A stretch of 51,085 bases of DNA from contig NZ_SUEO01000016.1 in NCBI RefSeq assembly GCF_004962925.1, positions 1 through 51,085 on the forward strand. Direction: 5' to 3'. Positions 7,965-17,852 of the stretch are shown here, piece by piece (position 1 is the first letter of the stretch; every line of letters starts with the position of its first letter). The notes beneath the pieces are model-generated. The model worked only from the letters and a program-made list of their open reading frames with translations, ran no database searches and was not told the DNA's origin. Made by a program: the position numbers and the translations under genes. Origin of the DNA: Mesorhizobium sp. (GTDB lineage Bacteria > Pseudomonadota > Alphaproteobacteria > Rhizobiales > Rhizobiaceae).

Positions 7965-9263
7965 TCAGCACCTCAACTCTGGTTGATCTTTCCGGTACGT
8001 TGAAACCGGTTCAGTTTTGACGGGGCGCCAGATCACACGGCGCAGCGTTTCTTTCGCGCCTTTTGCTGTCTCCAGCAGGGCCGGACCTGGATCGCCCCAG
8101 CGCCAGTAGGCGTTGTGAATCCGGTGACCTGGTGGATAGTAGCAGCCGGCGCCAAGGAACCGGGCCGAGATGAAATCCCTGAATTCATCGCGCCAGACGT
8201 GAGTCGGATCAAGTTCCAAGGGTGGGTATGACTGCCCGGCGGCATCGCAATAGCCGACATGACAGAGATTGATGCCACACAGGGCCGAGATCTCCACCTG
8301 CCCATCGACCCGGCCAACGGTTGGCTCGACAAACCAAAAGCCGCCGTCACGCTGGTCGCGTTTGTACTCCATGCTGGCGAAGCCGTTTGTCAAACCGATT
8401 GATCGGAAGAAGCGGATTGTCAGATCTTCCAATTCCTCGGCGACTTCTGGCGCCGCCCAGCAACTAGCGGTCACGCCGATCTGAGGCGGCCAGGAACGGC
8501 CTTTGCGGCCCGTAAAGGCGACCGAAGAACCCGGGCGCAGGTAGCACAGGCAAAAGTAGATGGAGTCATTCGACCCCTCGATCCACTCCTGAACAATCAC
8601 CTCCCCCACCGCGTCCAGCACTTGCTCGCAGAGCAACCGAGCGTCGGCTTGGGTCTCAATGCGATAGGCCTTCTTAAAAGAGCCGTCATACGCCGGGGAA
8701 CGGCTGTTTGGCTTCACGCACAATGGAGGCCGAAGCTCACGCAGGCCGTTCAAGTCACCATGGTTATGCGCCAAGAGGGTTTTTGGCACCGGAAAGCCAC
8801 CGCGCTGGGCCAGACGAAAAAACGGCTCCTTCAGAGTCAAGTCGACCAGCAGTCCGTGGAGTGGGAGTTGGAAGCCGAACCAGGGAGCTACACGGTCACG
8901 GTGCCGCGACACTGCCAATAGCGGACGGTCGTCGGCAAATATTATTACGCCTCCATGAGGCATTCCCTCTCGCAGTAGAACTAATTCCTCTACAAATTCT
9001 TCGCCGTTAAACGTGGAAACGATAACTCGTCGGGCATATCGCGATACAGCTGCCACATCATATTTTGTCTCAACGACTACAATCGGCCGAAGCCCCGCTT
9101 GAGCCAAGCTGCGCACAGCGGACAGGCCGTTTATTCCTCCTCCCAAGACCAGGGGTGTCGGTGCGCCACCGGCTGCTAGGCTGTGTTGCGATGGATTTGT
9201 CACCTGACTAGGCATGGTAGCCCTAATCCTAGCGAGAAGACTGACTTCTCTTGATTCGTTCAA
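7965..9263 (-). CDS. ATP-grasp family ligase (carboxylate-amine ligase-like)
   Basis: 432 aa; N-terminal VLGGGINGLSAVRSLAQAGL, CVKPNSRSPAYDGSFKKAY, VIVQEWIEGSNDSIYFCLCYL, NGFASMEYKRDQRDGGFWFVEPTVGR. Confidence 0.82.
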   Translation of the reverse strand: MNESREVSLLARIRATMPSQVTNPSQHSLAAGGAPTPLVLGGGINGLSAVRSLAQAGLRPIVVVETKYDVAAVSRYARRVIVSTFNGEEFVEELVLLREGMPHGGVIIFADDRPLLAVSRHRDRVAPWFGFQLPLHGLLVDLTLKEPFFRLAQRGGFPVPKTLLAHNHGDLNGLRELRPPLCVKPNSRSPAYDGSFKKAYRIETQADARLLCEQVLDAVGEVIVQEWIEGSNDSIYFCLCYLRPGSSVAFTGRKGRSWPPQIGVTASCWAAPEVAEELEDLTIRFFRSIGLTNGFASMEYKRDQRDGGFWFVEPTVGRVDGQVEISALCGINLCHVGYCDAAGQSYPPLELDPTHVWRDEFRDFISARFLGAGCYYPPGHRIHNAYWRWGDPGPALLETAKGAKETLRRVIWRPVKTEPVSTYRKDQPELRC

Positions 9264-10611
9264 GGTGAGTGTTCACAGGCATTTTCGGGCTGAAGATGTC
9301 GACAGCGGAGCGGTGCTGCCCCGCACTCGTGCGAGGGGATTCTCGCCACAGCCTAGGGCGCAGACTCGCCAGGTGCCTTGATATCGTGCGAGAGGTGAAG
9401 TCGGTGCCAAACACGAAACGCATGACCGGTCCAAACGTCGTAGTCGATATATGCCCGACGAAGTACAACCCCGGGATGGACGACTCGAAGTTCGCGGACA
9501 GCCTCGGAGTTTTTCCGAAAAGACGCAGCTGTTCGATAATCGAAGAGCTTAAGAAAGGAAAACGACGCACGTCCGCCTTATAGCCTGTCGCCGCGATTAC
9601 ATGATCTGCCTCTACGACTTGAGTGTTGCCGTCCATGGAAAGCAATTTTAATTGTATTTCGTGCTCTGATAATCTCACTTCCTGCGGCGAGCGTCCTACA
9701 AGCAAAGGAATGGTTGCTGCCCGATCCTTCATTGGCTCCCCTCCAGACGGCGAGGGAAACTTTTCTGCCATTTGAAGTCGATAGTACTCGGGGAAATAGC
9801 GAAAGAGCCAAGGCCAGTCCGCGAACAGTCGATGTTTCCAACCCGGGCCGATTCCAGAAACGGGACATGCCAGGCGGCGTAGCATCGGGTGCGAGCCTGA
9901 GCCTCCCCACCGGCCACTGTAAATGATCGTCGGCTTGCGCGAGATAAGCTGAACCTCGACCCGCGCTTCGTTCAAGAGCACCGCTATATCAATTGCGGAT
10001 GCTCCGCTTCCGAGTACCGCGACCCGCTGCCCCCGGAATCTTTGGAGGTCGTGAACGTCAGCGGCATGCGAAAGCTTATCGCTGGGCAGTCGGGACAACA
10101 ACTCGGGGATATGGCGGAAATAGGTCAGGCCCGTTGCAATCACCACCTTGCGCGTCCTGAAGGATAGCCCGCTCTTCATGCGAAGATCGAATCCTTCTGG
10201 AGCCGGAACCAAGGAAACGAGTTCCTCGTCTTCCACGCCCGGCACGCAGCGTTTTTGGAACGCCAACCCGTAGGCGGAGAATGTTCTCAGCGGAATTGGA
10301 AGATCCAGATGGTCATAAGGATTGCCGTGCTCGATGCAGAATTGCCGAAGAGTAAAAGCATGCTCGGGATCAGAAAGGTTTGATGCGAACCCAGCTGACT
10401 TGAGCAGCATGCCTTTCGGCATCTTGCTTTTCCAGCTCTCCATCGGGCTGCCGATTATCCGGCAGTCAATGTCCAGTCCGCGCAAGTGTGCAGCTACCGA
10501 CAGTCCATAGGGGCCAGCACCGACAATGGTCACGTCGCACAACTTATACAAAGCGTACCTCCCATGGATCCTCGCCTGCCGAAGGGCAGCACCCGCCGAC
10601 CGCATATCCAA
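9229..10611 (-). CDS. FAD-dependent monooxygenase / pyridine nucleotide-disulfide oxidoreductase-like
   Basis: VTIVGAGPYGLSVAAHL (FAD GxGxxG) and VAVLGSGASAIDIAVLL (second Rossmann); start may be internal. Confidence 0.85.
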   Translation of the reverse strand: MDMRSAGAALRQARIHGRYALYKLCDVTIVGAGPYGLSVAAHLRGLDIDCRIIGSPMESWKSKMPKGMLLKSAGFASNLSDPEHAFTLRQFCIEHGNPYDHLDLPIPLRTFSAYGLAFQKRCVPGVEDEELVSLVPAPEGFDLRMKSGLSFRTRKVVIATGLTYFRHIPELLSRLPSDKLSHAADVHDLQRFRGQRVAVLGSGASAIDIAVLLNEARVEVQLISRKPTIIYSGRWGGSGSHPMLRRLACPVSGIGPGWKHRLFADWPWLFRYFPEYYRLQMAEKFPSPSGGEPMKDRAATIPLLVGRSPQEVRLSEHEIQLKLLSMDGNTQVVEADHVIAATGYKADVRRFPFLSSSIIEQLRLFGKTPRLSANFESSIPGLYFVGHISTTTFGPVMRFVFGTDFTSRTISRHLASLRPRLWRESPRTSAGQHRSAVDIFSPKMPVNTHLERIKRSQSSR

Positions 10612-10663
10612 GAACCTGCTACCTACTTGACACTGAGTGGCGGGTCCTTTTCTGGCCGACGCT

Positions 10664-12022
10664 TCAAGCCGCGGCCTGTGTCATGTGAGCAACAATGCTC
10701 CCTAGCACCCGCTTGGCATCACGCAGGTTTGCCTCGATGCGGCGCTCTGGAGTGTCTCTGCCTATTGCGATCCACTTCATGGGATGCTCCGCATTGGCCA
10801 GGTGGGACTTGTGCCCGGAGAAGCCTGCCAGAAAATCGTAGCCGCACTCCCCGCGTCCGATGCTGTCCTCAATAGCCAGAACATGGCTGATAAGCCCGGG
10901 CTTGAGCCGACCGTCGCGCTCATAAAGAAAGCCGCTTTGGTAGTTGTAAACACGGCCGTCATGCACGAAATTGTACAGGACCCCAATTGTCTGGTCCCCA
11001 GCCAACGTCCGTGAGATGCGGACGGCCCCGGTGGGAACTCCGTGTGCAATGAGCTCCTCGTGAAATCGACGGAAGCTCGGATTGGCAAAGGCTCCCCTGC
11101 GTCCCCATCGCGACTGATGAAGCTCGGCGAGCAAATCAAACGCGGCGAGCGCCTCCGATGTCACTTCGACGGTCCGGAACGCAATGGGGCCGCGTTCCGC
11201 ATATAGCCGCATGGCACGGCTTACCGCTTGGCGAGTATTGCGGCCCAATGTGGCGCGGTAATTTCCGCCTTTCTGGCGGACTTTGGCGAAATCGATCCAC
11301 CGTGCCGTATCTTCTGCTTTCACCTCAGTAAGGAGCCCGGCCCGGCCCGCTATGCGACAAGCGGCCAACTCGAAGTCCGGATCAATTCCGGAGAGCACCA
11401 GTTGGTCAGAGTGGCGCAAGTGATGCGCCAAGGCCTCGACGCATGCCACTCGAGTGGCATCGGCCAGGGATCGCTCCGCAAGAATATCGTTGTACTCGAT
11501 GAACAATCGATCGAAGCGAACATCTCCGGTTTCATTGAGCAGCCAACGCGCCCGCGCATGCCGCCCGAAACTCCACGCCCTCCGCCGGCAAATAATCGCC
11601 AACCCAACGATCCTGCTTGACGTCCGAGCGACTAGAAGATGTGGTTGCGCGCCCCCCGGCAGATGCCGCAGCCAAGTTCCGATCCAGAGCCAGGACAGAT
11701 AGAATGAGTGAGTTGCTCGCGTTTCGAGCTCCTTCCAAACGGTCTCGAGTCTCACGATGTCCGGCAAGGCCTCCACGGCAACGTCGATGACCGTATCCTG
11801 GCGCATGGCTTGTTCTACTGAAGCCACGCGATCGGGTTCCGCACCTATGGCTGAGACATCAAGAGGTCCTGATATACAGCCATCTTCCTGATACTTTGCG
11901 CATTGCGGCGGGAATGCCAGGAGTATCCTCGCTGCGCGCTGCTGTTCGTCCATGGAGCACTCGGGGTTTTCCTGTTTAGAGAAGACTTCAAGTCGCGAGG
12001 CGCTGGAAGTGAAGACTTGCAA
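10664..12022 (-). CDS. GNAT family protein, BioF2/CelD-like (Fem-related acyltransferase fold)
   Basis: LETVWKELETRATHSFYLSWLWIGTWLRHL ... AAFDLLAELHQSRWGRRG ... NYQSGFLYERDGRLKPGLISHVLAIEDSIGRGECGYDFLAG. Confidence 0.8.
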   Translation of the reverse strand: MQVFTSSASRLEVFSKQENPECSMDEQQRAARILLAFPPQCAKYQEDGCISGPLDVSAIGAEPDRVASVEQAMRQDTVIDVAVEALPDIVRLETVWKELETRATHSFYLSWLWIGTWLRHLPGGAQPHLLVARTSSRIVGLAIICRRRAWSFGRHARARWLLNETGDVRFDRLFIEYNDILAERSLADATRVACVEALAHHLRHSDQLVLSGIDPDFELAACRIAGRAGLLTEVKAEDTARWIDFAKVRQKGGNYRATLGRNTRQAVSRAMRLYAERGPIAFRTVEVTSEALAAFDLLAELHQSRWGRRGAFANPSFRRFHEELIAHGVPTGAVRISRTLAGDQTIGVLYNFVHDGRVYNYQSGFLYERDGRLKPGLISHVLAIEDSIGRGECGYDFLAGFSGHKSHLANAEHPMKWIAIGRDTPERRIEANLRDAKRVLGSIVAHMTQAAA

Positions 12023-12181
12023 GCGCGGGAAGTGAAGACCCTATTCTTGGCTACTCACGGAGAGCTAGTCTGTGCCTGCTGGAGGAGTACGAGCGACCGC
12101 TTCACACGGCCCCCTTTAGAGCGGCCAGGACCCGCGAAGGCGGTTCCGAGGTATTGTCTCGAACCGCGGCGGCTCACGCTC

Positions 12182-13168
12182 TCATTTATAGCCGAGCAGG
12201 CGAATCCCCATCAGATGCCGAAGAACCGAATTCGTAGGGGGTCTCGATCGCCCCCGCCAAACTCCTTGCATGACCATTTCGAGCATGATCCCAATTTTGG
12301 CAGGAACGAGCACATTAACGGCCCCATGGCCGAACAGCACAGCCTGCTTTCGAAGGCCAATCCCCGTAAACGCGCGTGACAGCTCACGATAGCTATATTC
12401 CTTCAGGTGGAATCCACATGCAACTTTGTCAAAGTATACCGAAATGTCGTGAGGACCCGTGACCGCGTTTGGAGTGATGCAATAGTAAGCACCGCCAGGT
12501 GCAAGAACGCGATATACCTCCGAAAGCTGCCTTACTGCGTCGTCGGGGTGGAGGTGCTCCATCAACTGATCGCTGAACATAAAATCGAGACTATTATCGG
12601 CGAAGGGTAGATGGATACCATCGATCTTGGCGAATTGAAAATTGGCGGGTTTCTCCCCAGGTGGCAGTAACGCGTCAGTTACGTCGATTGCATTTACTGA
12701 TGAGCAATGATTGCACATGCTGAGGCTAAGCTTACAATCGCCGGCCCCCAATTCGCCGAAACGCGCGCCTTTCCGGACAAGCGTTCTTAAAAGGCGGGTC
12801 TGAAGATTGACGATACGATCGTCTCTGTATTCATTCCTATTTTGGGGATGATCTTCAAGCGAAGTGAAAAGCTTGCTGTACACTTCAGCATAGAGGCTGA
12901 GCCGATCGTCTTGATCTGAGTTCAGCAGCTGAGCAGCCAGAGCTTTCTCGATTTGATAGTGCGCAAATATTCGCTCTGGCGTACGCGCGTCGTGACAAAA
13001 TTCCGAAATCTTTGACCAATCCCGCTTGATAGGCACCTGTGTCCCGTTCGATGTCATCCCACTGCAACCTTTGTCAGTGATCCGAACTCCTGAGCGGAGG
13101 CGGACATGCTCGTTCATGAAGCGGTTCAAGTTGTCGGCGACGGCGAGTGGTCGTTTCGCGCTTCCCAC
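12182..13168 (-). CDS. class I SAM-dependent methyltransferase
   Basis: GARFGELGAGDCKLSLSM ... IHLPFADNSLDFMFSDQLMEHLHPDDAVRQLSEVYRVLAPGGAYYCITPN. Confidence 0.88.
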   Translation of the reverse strand: MGSAKRPLAVADNLNRFMNEHVRLRSGVRITDKGCSGMTSNGTQVPIKRDWSKISEFCHDARTPERIFAHYQIEKALAAQLLNSDQDDRLSLYAEVYSKLFTSLEDHPQNRNEYRDDRIVNLQTRLLRTLVRKGARFGELGAGDCKLSLSMCNHCSSVNAIDVTDALLPPGEKPANFQFAKIDGIHLPFADNSLDFMFSDQLMEHLHPDDAVRQLSEVYRVLAPGGAYYCITPNAVTGPHDISVYFDKVACGFHLKEYSYRELSRAFTGIGLRKQAVLFGHGAVNVLVPAKIGIMLEMVMQGVWRGRSRPPTNSVLRHLMGIRLLGYK

Positions 13169-13226
13169 TTCGTGCCGACGCGTTCATCCACGCGACCAGC
13201 CATGCAGCCAATGTCCTTGCCGGGCA

Positions 13227-14975
13227 TCAATTCGGAACGATCCTCTCCTCCCTCACCACGCGGGCAGGGTCGACATCGCTTGGGTTGCACGCGGCTGGCA
13301 AGCTCTCGCAGGTCGGCGACAAGGTCGGGACCGACGAACCGGCAGGCTCTCTTGGCTCGCTTTCGCCCACGATGATGTTGACGAGGTCGCCTGGCTGCAA
13401 CAGGGTCATCCCAACGGTCTCGATGCTGACCGGCCCGGCTGCCGATTGCCGCACGATTTGATAAGTTGCGCTGTTTTCGTCCTTCGCAAACTGGGCGCGG
13501 GTCACCGGCAACGTGTACAGGACGCCTTCGCTGGCGTTCAACTCGCGAACATTGGCCGCGATCTGGCTCTCCGTGGTCTCGATCTCGACCTCCAGATCGT
13601 TCCTGAGGTCGGCCCGGGTCCGCAACACCTCAAACTCCAGCGACGCGAGGCGCTGCTTGGCGCTCGCGTATTGGTTGAGGGCGTCCTGCCGACGCTGTTC
13701 CGCGTCGGACAACTCACTCTGGATCTGAGCCATCACCGTCATGCTAAGAACTTTGCGGTCCACGAGCGTGCGCATGCTATTGACCCGTTCCTGGCGCAGC
13801 TTGACGAGTTCGTCGAGCGACTCCATGCGCCCATAAGCGACAACATCCTGCCTGGACGCCTCCAGCGCACGCATGGTCGCGCGCTCGCGATCTTTGCGGG
13901 CCGTGGCGACGGCCTTGCGCCGGTCGCTCTGCTCGTTGACGAGGTTGGCAGCTTCGGTGGCGCCGGCCAGTTCCAGCAACTGGCGCGGGATAGTGGGTGC
14001 CGTACCGTCGCGCTCGGCCTTCAGCACCGCCGCGCGCGCGAGCAACTTCAACATGGCATCGATCGCCCCGCTCCGCTTCTGGGTCTCACGCACGGTTTCG
14101 ATCTTCTGCCACGGCTCGCTCTCGGCCCGGTCGAGTCCGCCGGCCAGCGCGATCGCGTGCAGGATCGTCATGCCGGCCGCGTACTTGAACGAGCCAGGAT
14201 TCTTGACCGGCCCCAGCACGTAAATGGGTGGGCGCTCCAGCGCCAGGATGTTGACCAGTCCCTCGCGGCCCAGCAGTTGATTGAAGGTTTCCACCAGGTC
14301 GGCCTGTACCTGTTGCGTCGACCGGTTGGCGACCGGAATGAAGCCAAGCAAAGGCACGGAAATCGTGCCGTCCTCTTGGACAATATATTCGCCGCTCAGT
14401 TCCGGACGCTGCTGGATGCCGTGCAAGGCCGAGGACGCGCGCCCCCACTTGTCTTCCTCGACGTCGACGCGCTCGTAGAACGCGACCTTGAGGCGGTCGC
14501 CGACGACAAACAGGGCTCCGGTTGGCACGCCTGGCGCATTGCTGAGGGTTTTGGGGCGCTCGGCACTGGTGGGGACGGCAGGGACGACGCTCCGATCGAC
14601 CAACGCCGCGGCCGATGCATCAGAAACGATCGCGCGGGAGGGTTCGGCCGTGGCTTGAACCGGTTGCTCTAGCCAGCTATCGATAGCAGCAGACACCTTC
14701 TGCACCACGGCTCCGGAGACATCCGCGGCGTTCTGCACCACGGCGCCGGAAACAACCTCGACCTTGTGCAATACGGCTCCGGAGATATCCTCGACCTTCT
14801 GTATCACGGGTCCGGAAACAACCTCGACGCCCCGCCAGTTTCTGATCGCGGCCCCTCCCAAGGCGGCGACCCCGCAGAGCCCAAAGGCAAGCAGGGCGGC
14901 CTTCTTTCCCCCGCGGCGAGCCGCCCGTGACGAAGGGGCGACGGGGTCGGAATTGTATTTTGTATCCATCGCCAT
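13227..14975 (-). CDS. polysaccharide export protein (Wza/ExoF-like, SLBB) with N-terminal TM
   Basis: 582 aa; LKVAFYERVDVEEDKWG..GEYIVQEDGTISVPLLGFIPVANRSTQQVQADLVE; PPIYVLGPVKNPGSFKYAAGMTILHAIALAGGL; coiled coil; second export domain near the C-terminus. Confidence 0.88.
   Translation of the reverse strand: MAMDTKYNSDPVAPSSRAARRGGKKAALLAFGLCGVAALGGAAIRNWRGVEVVSGPVIQKVEDISGAVLHKVEVVSGAVVQNAADVSGAVVQKVSAAIDSWLEQPVQATAEPSRAIVSDASAAALVDRSVVPAVPTSAERPKTLSNAPGVPTGALFVVGDRLKVAFYERVDVEEDKWGRASSALHGIQQRPELSGEYIVQEDGTISVPLLGFIPVANRSTQQVQADLVETFNQLLGREGLVNILALERPPIYVLGPVKNPGSFKYAAGMTILHAIALAGGLDRAESEPWQKIETVRETQKRSGAIDAMLKLLARAAVLKAERDGTAPTIPRQLLELAGATEAANLVNEQSDRRKAVATARKDRERATMRALEASRQDVVAYGRMESLDELVKLRQERVNSMRTLVDRKVLSMTVMAQIQSELSDAEQRRQDALNQYASAKQRLASLEFEVLRTRADLRNDLEVEIETTESQIAANVRELNASEGVLYTLPVTRAQFAKDENSATYQIVRQSAAGPVSIETVGMTLLQPGDLVNIIVGESEPREPAGSSVPTLSPTCESLPAACNPSDVDPARVVREERIVPN
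14698..14829 (-). repeat. four in-frame 33-bp repeats (11 aa) in the export protein gene
   Basis: VVSGPVIQKVE / DISGAVLHKVE / VVSGAVVQNAA / DVSGAVVQKVS encoded by consecutive 33-bp units. Confidence 0.85.
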
Positions 14976-16199
14976 GGCGCGTGGCTTTCAATGGTTGCCA
15001 TCCCGTCCCGAACTGGTCGAGCACGGGTCGACAGGCAAGGCTCTGCCTTATCGTGACCCTTCGCCGCCAGCGGCACAACTATCCCTTTGTGGGCACTCCT
15101 TCCGGATAAAGCGCGGCCTTGGGAGAACTCGTCCAATAGCCAGGTTGCTGCGCTGCAGGAGAACTTGTTTGATAGCAAACGGGACAAAAACGATCGAACG
15201 CAACGAAGAGGCGGAAATCTTGGTTACCGACGCAGCGTCTCGAACCGCTCTGCGGCTCCGACATGCGTGCGCAGGATGGCGGGGCCGTTTCCAGCTTCAT
15301 CATCCAGGCTCTGGAGAACGAGCCGATCACCATCTACGGCTCCTAGTTGCAAACGCGATCATTCTGCTACGTGGATGACCTGATGCACGGCTTGACGTGC
15401 CAGATGAATTAAGAGGCGACATCGATGAAGAGGTCAATCTTGGCAACCGTATCGAGGTAACCATAAGCGGAGCCGGCCGCCGCCTCATGGTGGTTCTTTC
15501 ATCGGCTCTCACGTCACGCTCGAATTCCGGCTCCTGCCATAGGACGATCATAGCAGCGCTGCCCGATATCGGCTGCGCCAGGCAACTCCACCATTGCCCG
15601 CCGAAGGTGAAATGCAAGGAGCGACTCGGCAGACTTCGCCTCCTTCGATGCCCACGAGGCAGCTGTGCTGTTGTGCGCGCTGCGCTCCAGCACCCTGGCC
15701 CACACACCCACTTCGCCACTGGCAGCCGCGGCACGTCTCGCCTCAAGCTGCTGAAGCTCGGGGCATTGGTCAGGATCAGTGTGTGCCGCCTCAAGATCGC
15801 CTTCGCCCTGGCCCTGCACCGTCATCCCCGAATGGCGGCTGCCCGGGGGCGGCTCGCCTGGGCCCGCGGCTCTCCGCCTGACATGCGCCGCCGCCCCGCG
15901 CCAGATCGGCGGCACCATCCACGGCCGACGGGAAACCAAGCCCCGGTAACCCAGACGGCTGCGCAATCCGGCGCCACGATGGCCGCCGGCCGGAGCGGCT
16001 GAAAACCAGGGCTCGTTCCCTTCCACAAGTCCTCAGGTTTGAGAAATCCGGATAGGCCTCGACGATGCTGCCCTACGCCTATTGAGGGTATTTCGATGTA
16101 GGGATTTCCTGGCGTAAGCTTAAGAAAAGAAACTTTGGGGTTGGCGCGTGGAGTGCCCTACTCGACGCGTGTACCTCAATAGCGTCGGAGCGAGAGGCA

Positions 16200-17030
16200 A
16201 TGACGACAAGACAATCTTTCATAACAGTACTTGTCGGGCCGAGCGAGTTACTCCGAGAGGGCCTTAGTCGAATCCTGGATGCGGCAAAGTTTCGTGTTCT
16301 TTTCTCTGCAGCTTGTGTTCACGATATTCTGCAGAAGCCGCTACCCCAGCACCGGCCCATCTTGCTCATCATAGATGTCGGCGGTACTGATGCGGATGCT
16401 GAATTCGCACAAATTGCAGAATTTAAAGCGATTTATCCGACCAGCCATGTCGTCGCGCTTGCCGATCACTGTCGATCGACAGATATAGTTTCAGCTTTTC
16501 ATGCAGGCGCTGACGGGTATTTGACAAAAGTCGCTGCTCACGACACCTTCATCAAAGCGCTCGAATTGGTTATGCTAGGGCAGACGGTGTTACCTGCCGA
16601 AACTTCGACGTCTATTCAAGATATAAGGCATGGTCTGAAACATGACGCGGTAGCTGATGAGTTAACAAAGGTAGCTGTTAAAGTTGAGTACGAGGATCAA
16701 GAACTATCAATTTTGTCAAGTCGGGAAAACTGTATTCTACGTCGCTTGATCGAAGGGGAGTCTAACAAAGCCATCGCGCGCGAGATTAACATTGCCGAAG
16801 CTACGGTGAAGGTACACGTCAAGGCCATCCTTCGAAAGATTCGGGTCCGCAACCGTACACAGGCTGCAGTTTGGGCGATGAACCATGGCATGCTTACTTC
16901 GGCGTCTGGCAATGCCCCCTCGGGGAACGAAAAGATGCCAACTCAGCCGTCTCACCATCCGCACGATCTACTTGAAGCAAAAAAGGGGTACCTCTTTGTC
17001 GACAATCATCATCCTGCTAACTCGTCTTAA
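16200..17030 (+). CDS. NarL/LuxR-family response regulator with atypical receiver
   Basis: Receiver-like N-term; LSSRENCILRRLIEGESNKAIAREINIAEATVKVHVKAILRKIRVRNRTQAAVWA HTH. Confidence 0.9.
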   Translation: MTTRQSFITVLVGPSELLREGLSRILDAAKFRVLFSAACVHDILQKPLPQHRPILLIIDVGGTDADAEFAQIAEFKAIYPTSHVVALADHCRSTDIVSAFHAGADGYLTKVAAHDTFIKALELVMLGQTVLPAETSTSIQDIRHGLKHDAVADELTKVAVKVEYEDQELSILSSRENCILRRLIEGESNKAIAREINIAEATVKVHVKAILRKIRVRNRTQAAVWAMNHGMLTSASGNAPSGNEKMPTQPSHHPHDLLEAKKGYLFVDNHHPANSS

Positions 17031-17172
17031 TATATCGTCATTCAGGCTGGTGCATTCGCTTTGCCAAAGCTTCGCCCTGATACGAGGCTCCGCGATCAAG
17101 AACGCATAGGCTCAAATCCATCCCCCGGCGATGGGTAGCGGGCGGTGGAGACGGCATCGCAGGGGCGCATGA

Positions 17173-17196
17173 GTGGACCCCCCAGTGGGGGACCAC
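17173..17196. other. GC-rich hairpin (possible terminator)
   Basis: GTGG-A-CCCCC-CAGT-GGGGG-A-CCAC, downstream of the regulator gene; only a short T-run follows. Confidence 0.35.
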
Positions 17197-17397
17197 GACC
17201 CGGCCTTTTGTATTGGAAGCAGGCCGTCTCAGATCGGTTTTCCTTAAGCGTTGTCGTCCGCTCCGAATAGCGGTGGATCAACGAATTAGATCGAGGAAAC
17301 GGCTTGAACTCAGCGCGTGATCTAATAACAAAAATGAAACATATATACAAAGCTGACGGAGTTTTACTACCATTTTGAAGTTGAGGGATTTATCAAA

Positions 17398-17676
17398 ATG
17401 GGCAAAGCAAAAATTACTTCTGGATTTTCGTTCAGCAAAGTCCGGATCGGAACGGTCGAGGGCGGAGAATCGGGGGTTCTGGTGTGGAAACGCGACCAAC
17501 TGGTGGCGGTCCTCACCCAGATCGACGAGGAAGCCTACTCGACGAAAGGCAAATGGTTTCTCGAGACGGGCTTCGGGCTGCTGAGCGGGCAGCACAAGAA
17601 TTTCGATACGATCGAGGAGGCCATAAGATGGGTGGGCAGATACACCTTCCCCGAGCCTGCTTACACTGCAGATTGA
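17398..17676 (+). CDS. hypothetical protein (92 aa)
   Basis: ORF MGKAKITSGFSFSKVRIGTVEGGESGVLVWKRDQ.. with plausible codon usage; no family recognised. Confidence 0.55.
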   Translation: MGKAKITSGFSFSKVRIGTVEGGESGVLVWKRDQLVAVLTQIDEEAYSTKGKWFLETGFGLLSGQHKNFDTIEEAIRWVGRYTFPEPAYTAD

Positions 17677-17852
17677 GCGACCGATTCCGAGGCAGCAATT
17701 TACCCGAGTCCAAGGTCAGCTTGGCAATGCTGCCGATCGTGCCAAGACCCACAACGGAGATCCTCCGACTTTCACGATCTAAATGATTGGCAGCAACAAG
17801 TCGAACACGGCCCACCGGGATTCACCCAAGGCGGGCCGCGCTTTGCTTGGGT

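Noticed and set aside
13026-14672. 548-aa ORF on + strand
   Set aside because: Antisense to the well-supported polysaccharide export gene; low-complexity Arg/Gly/Asp-rich translation typical of a GC-rich shadow frame
15000-16030. Several ORFs between the export gene and the LuxR regulator
   Set aside because: No convincing family in any frame; may be decayed polysaccharide-related sequence but cannot be supported by eye
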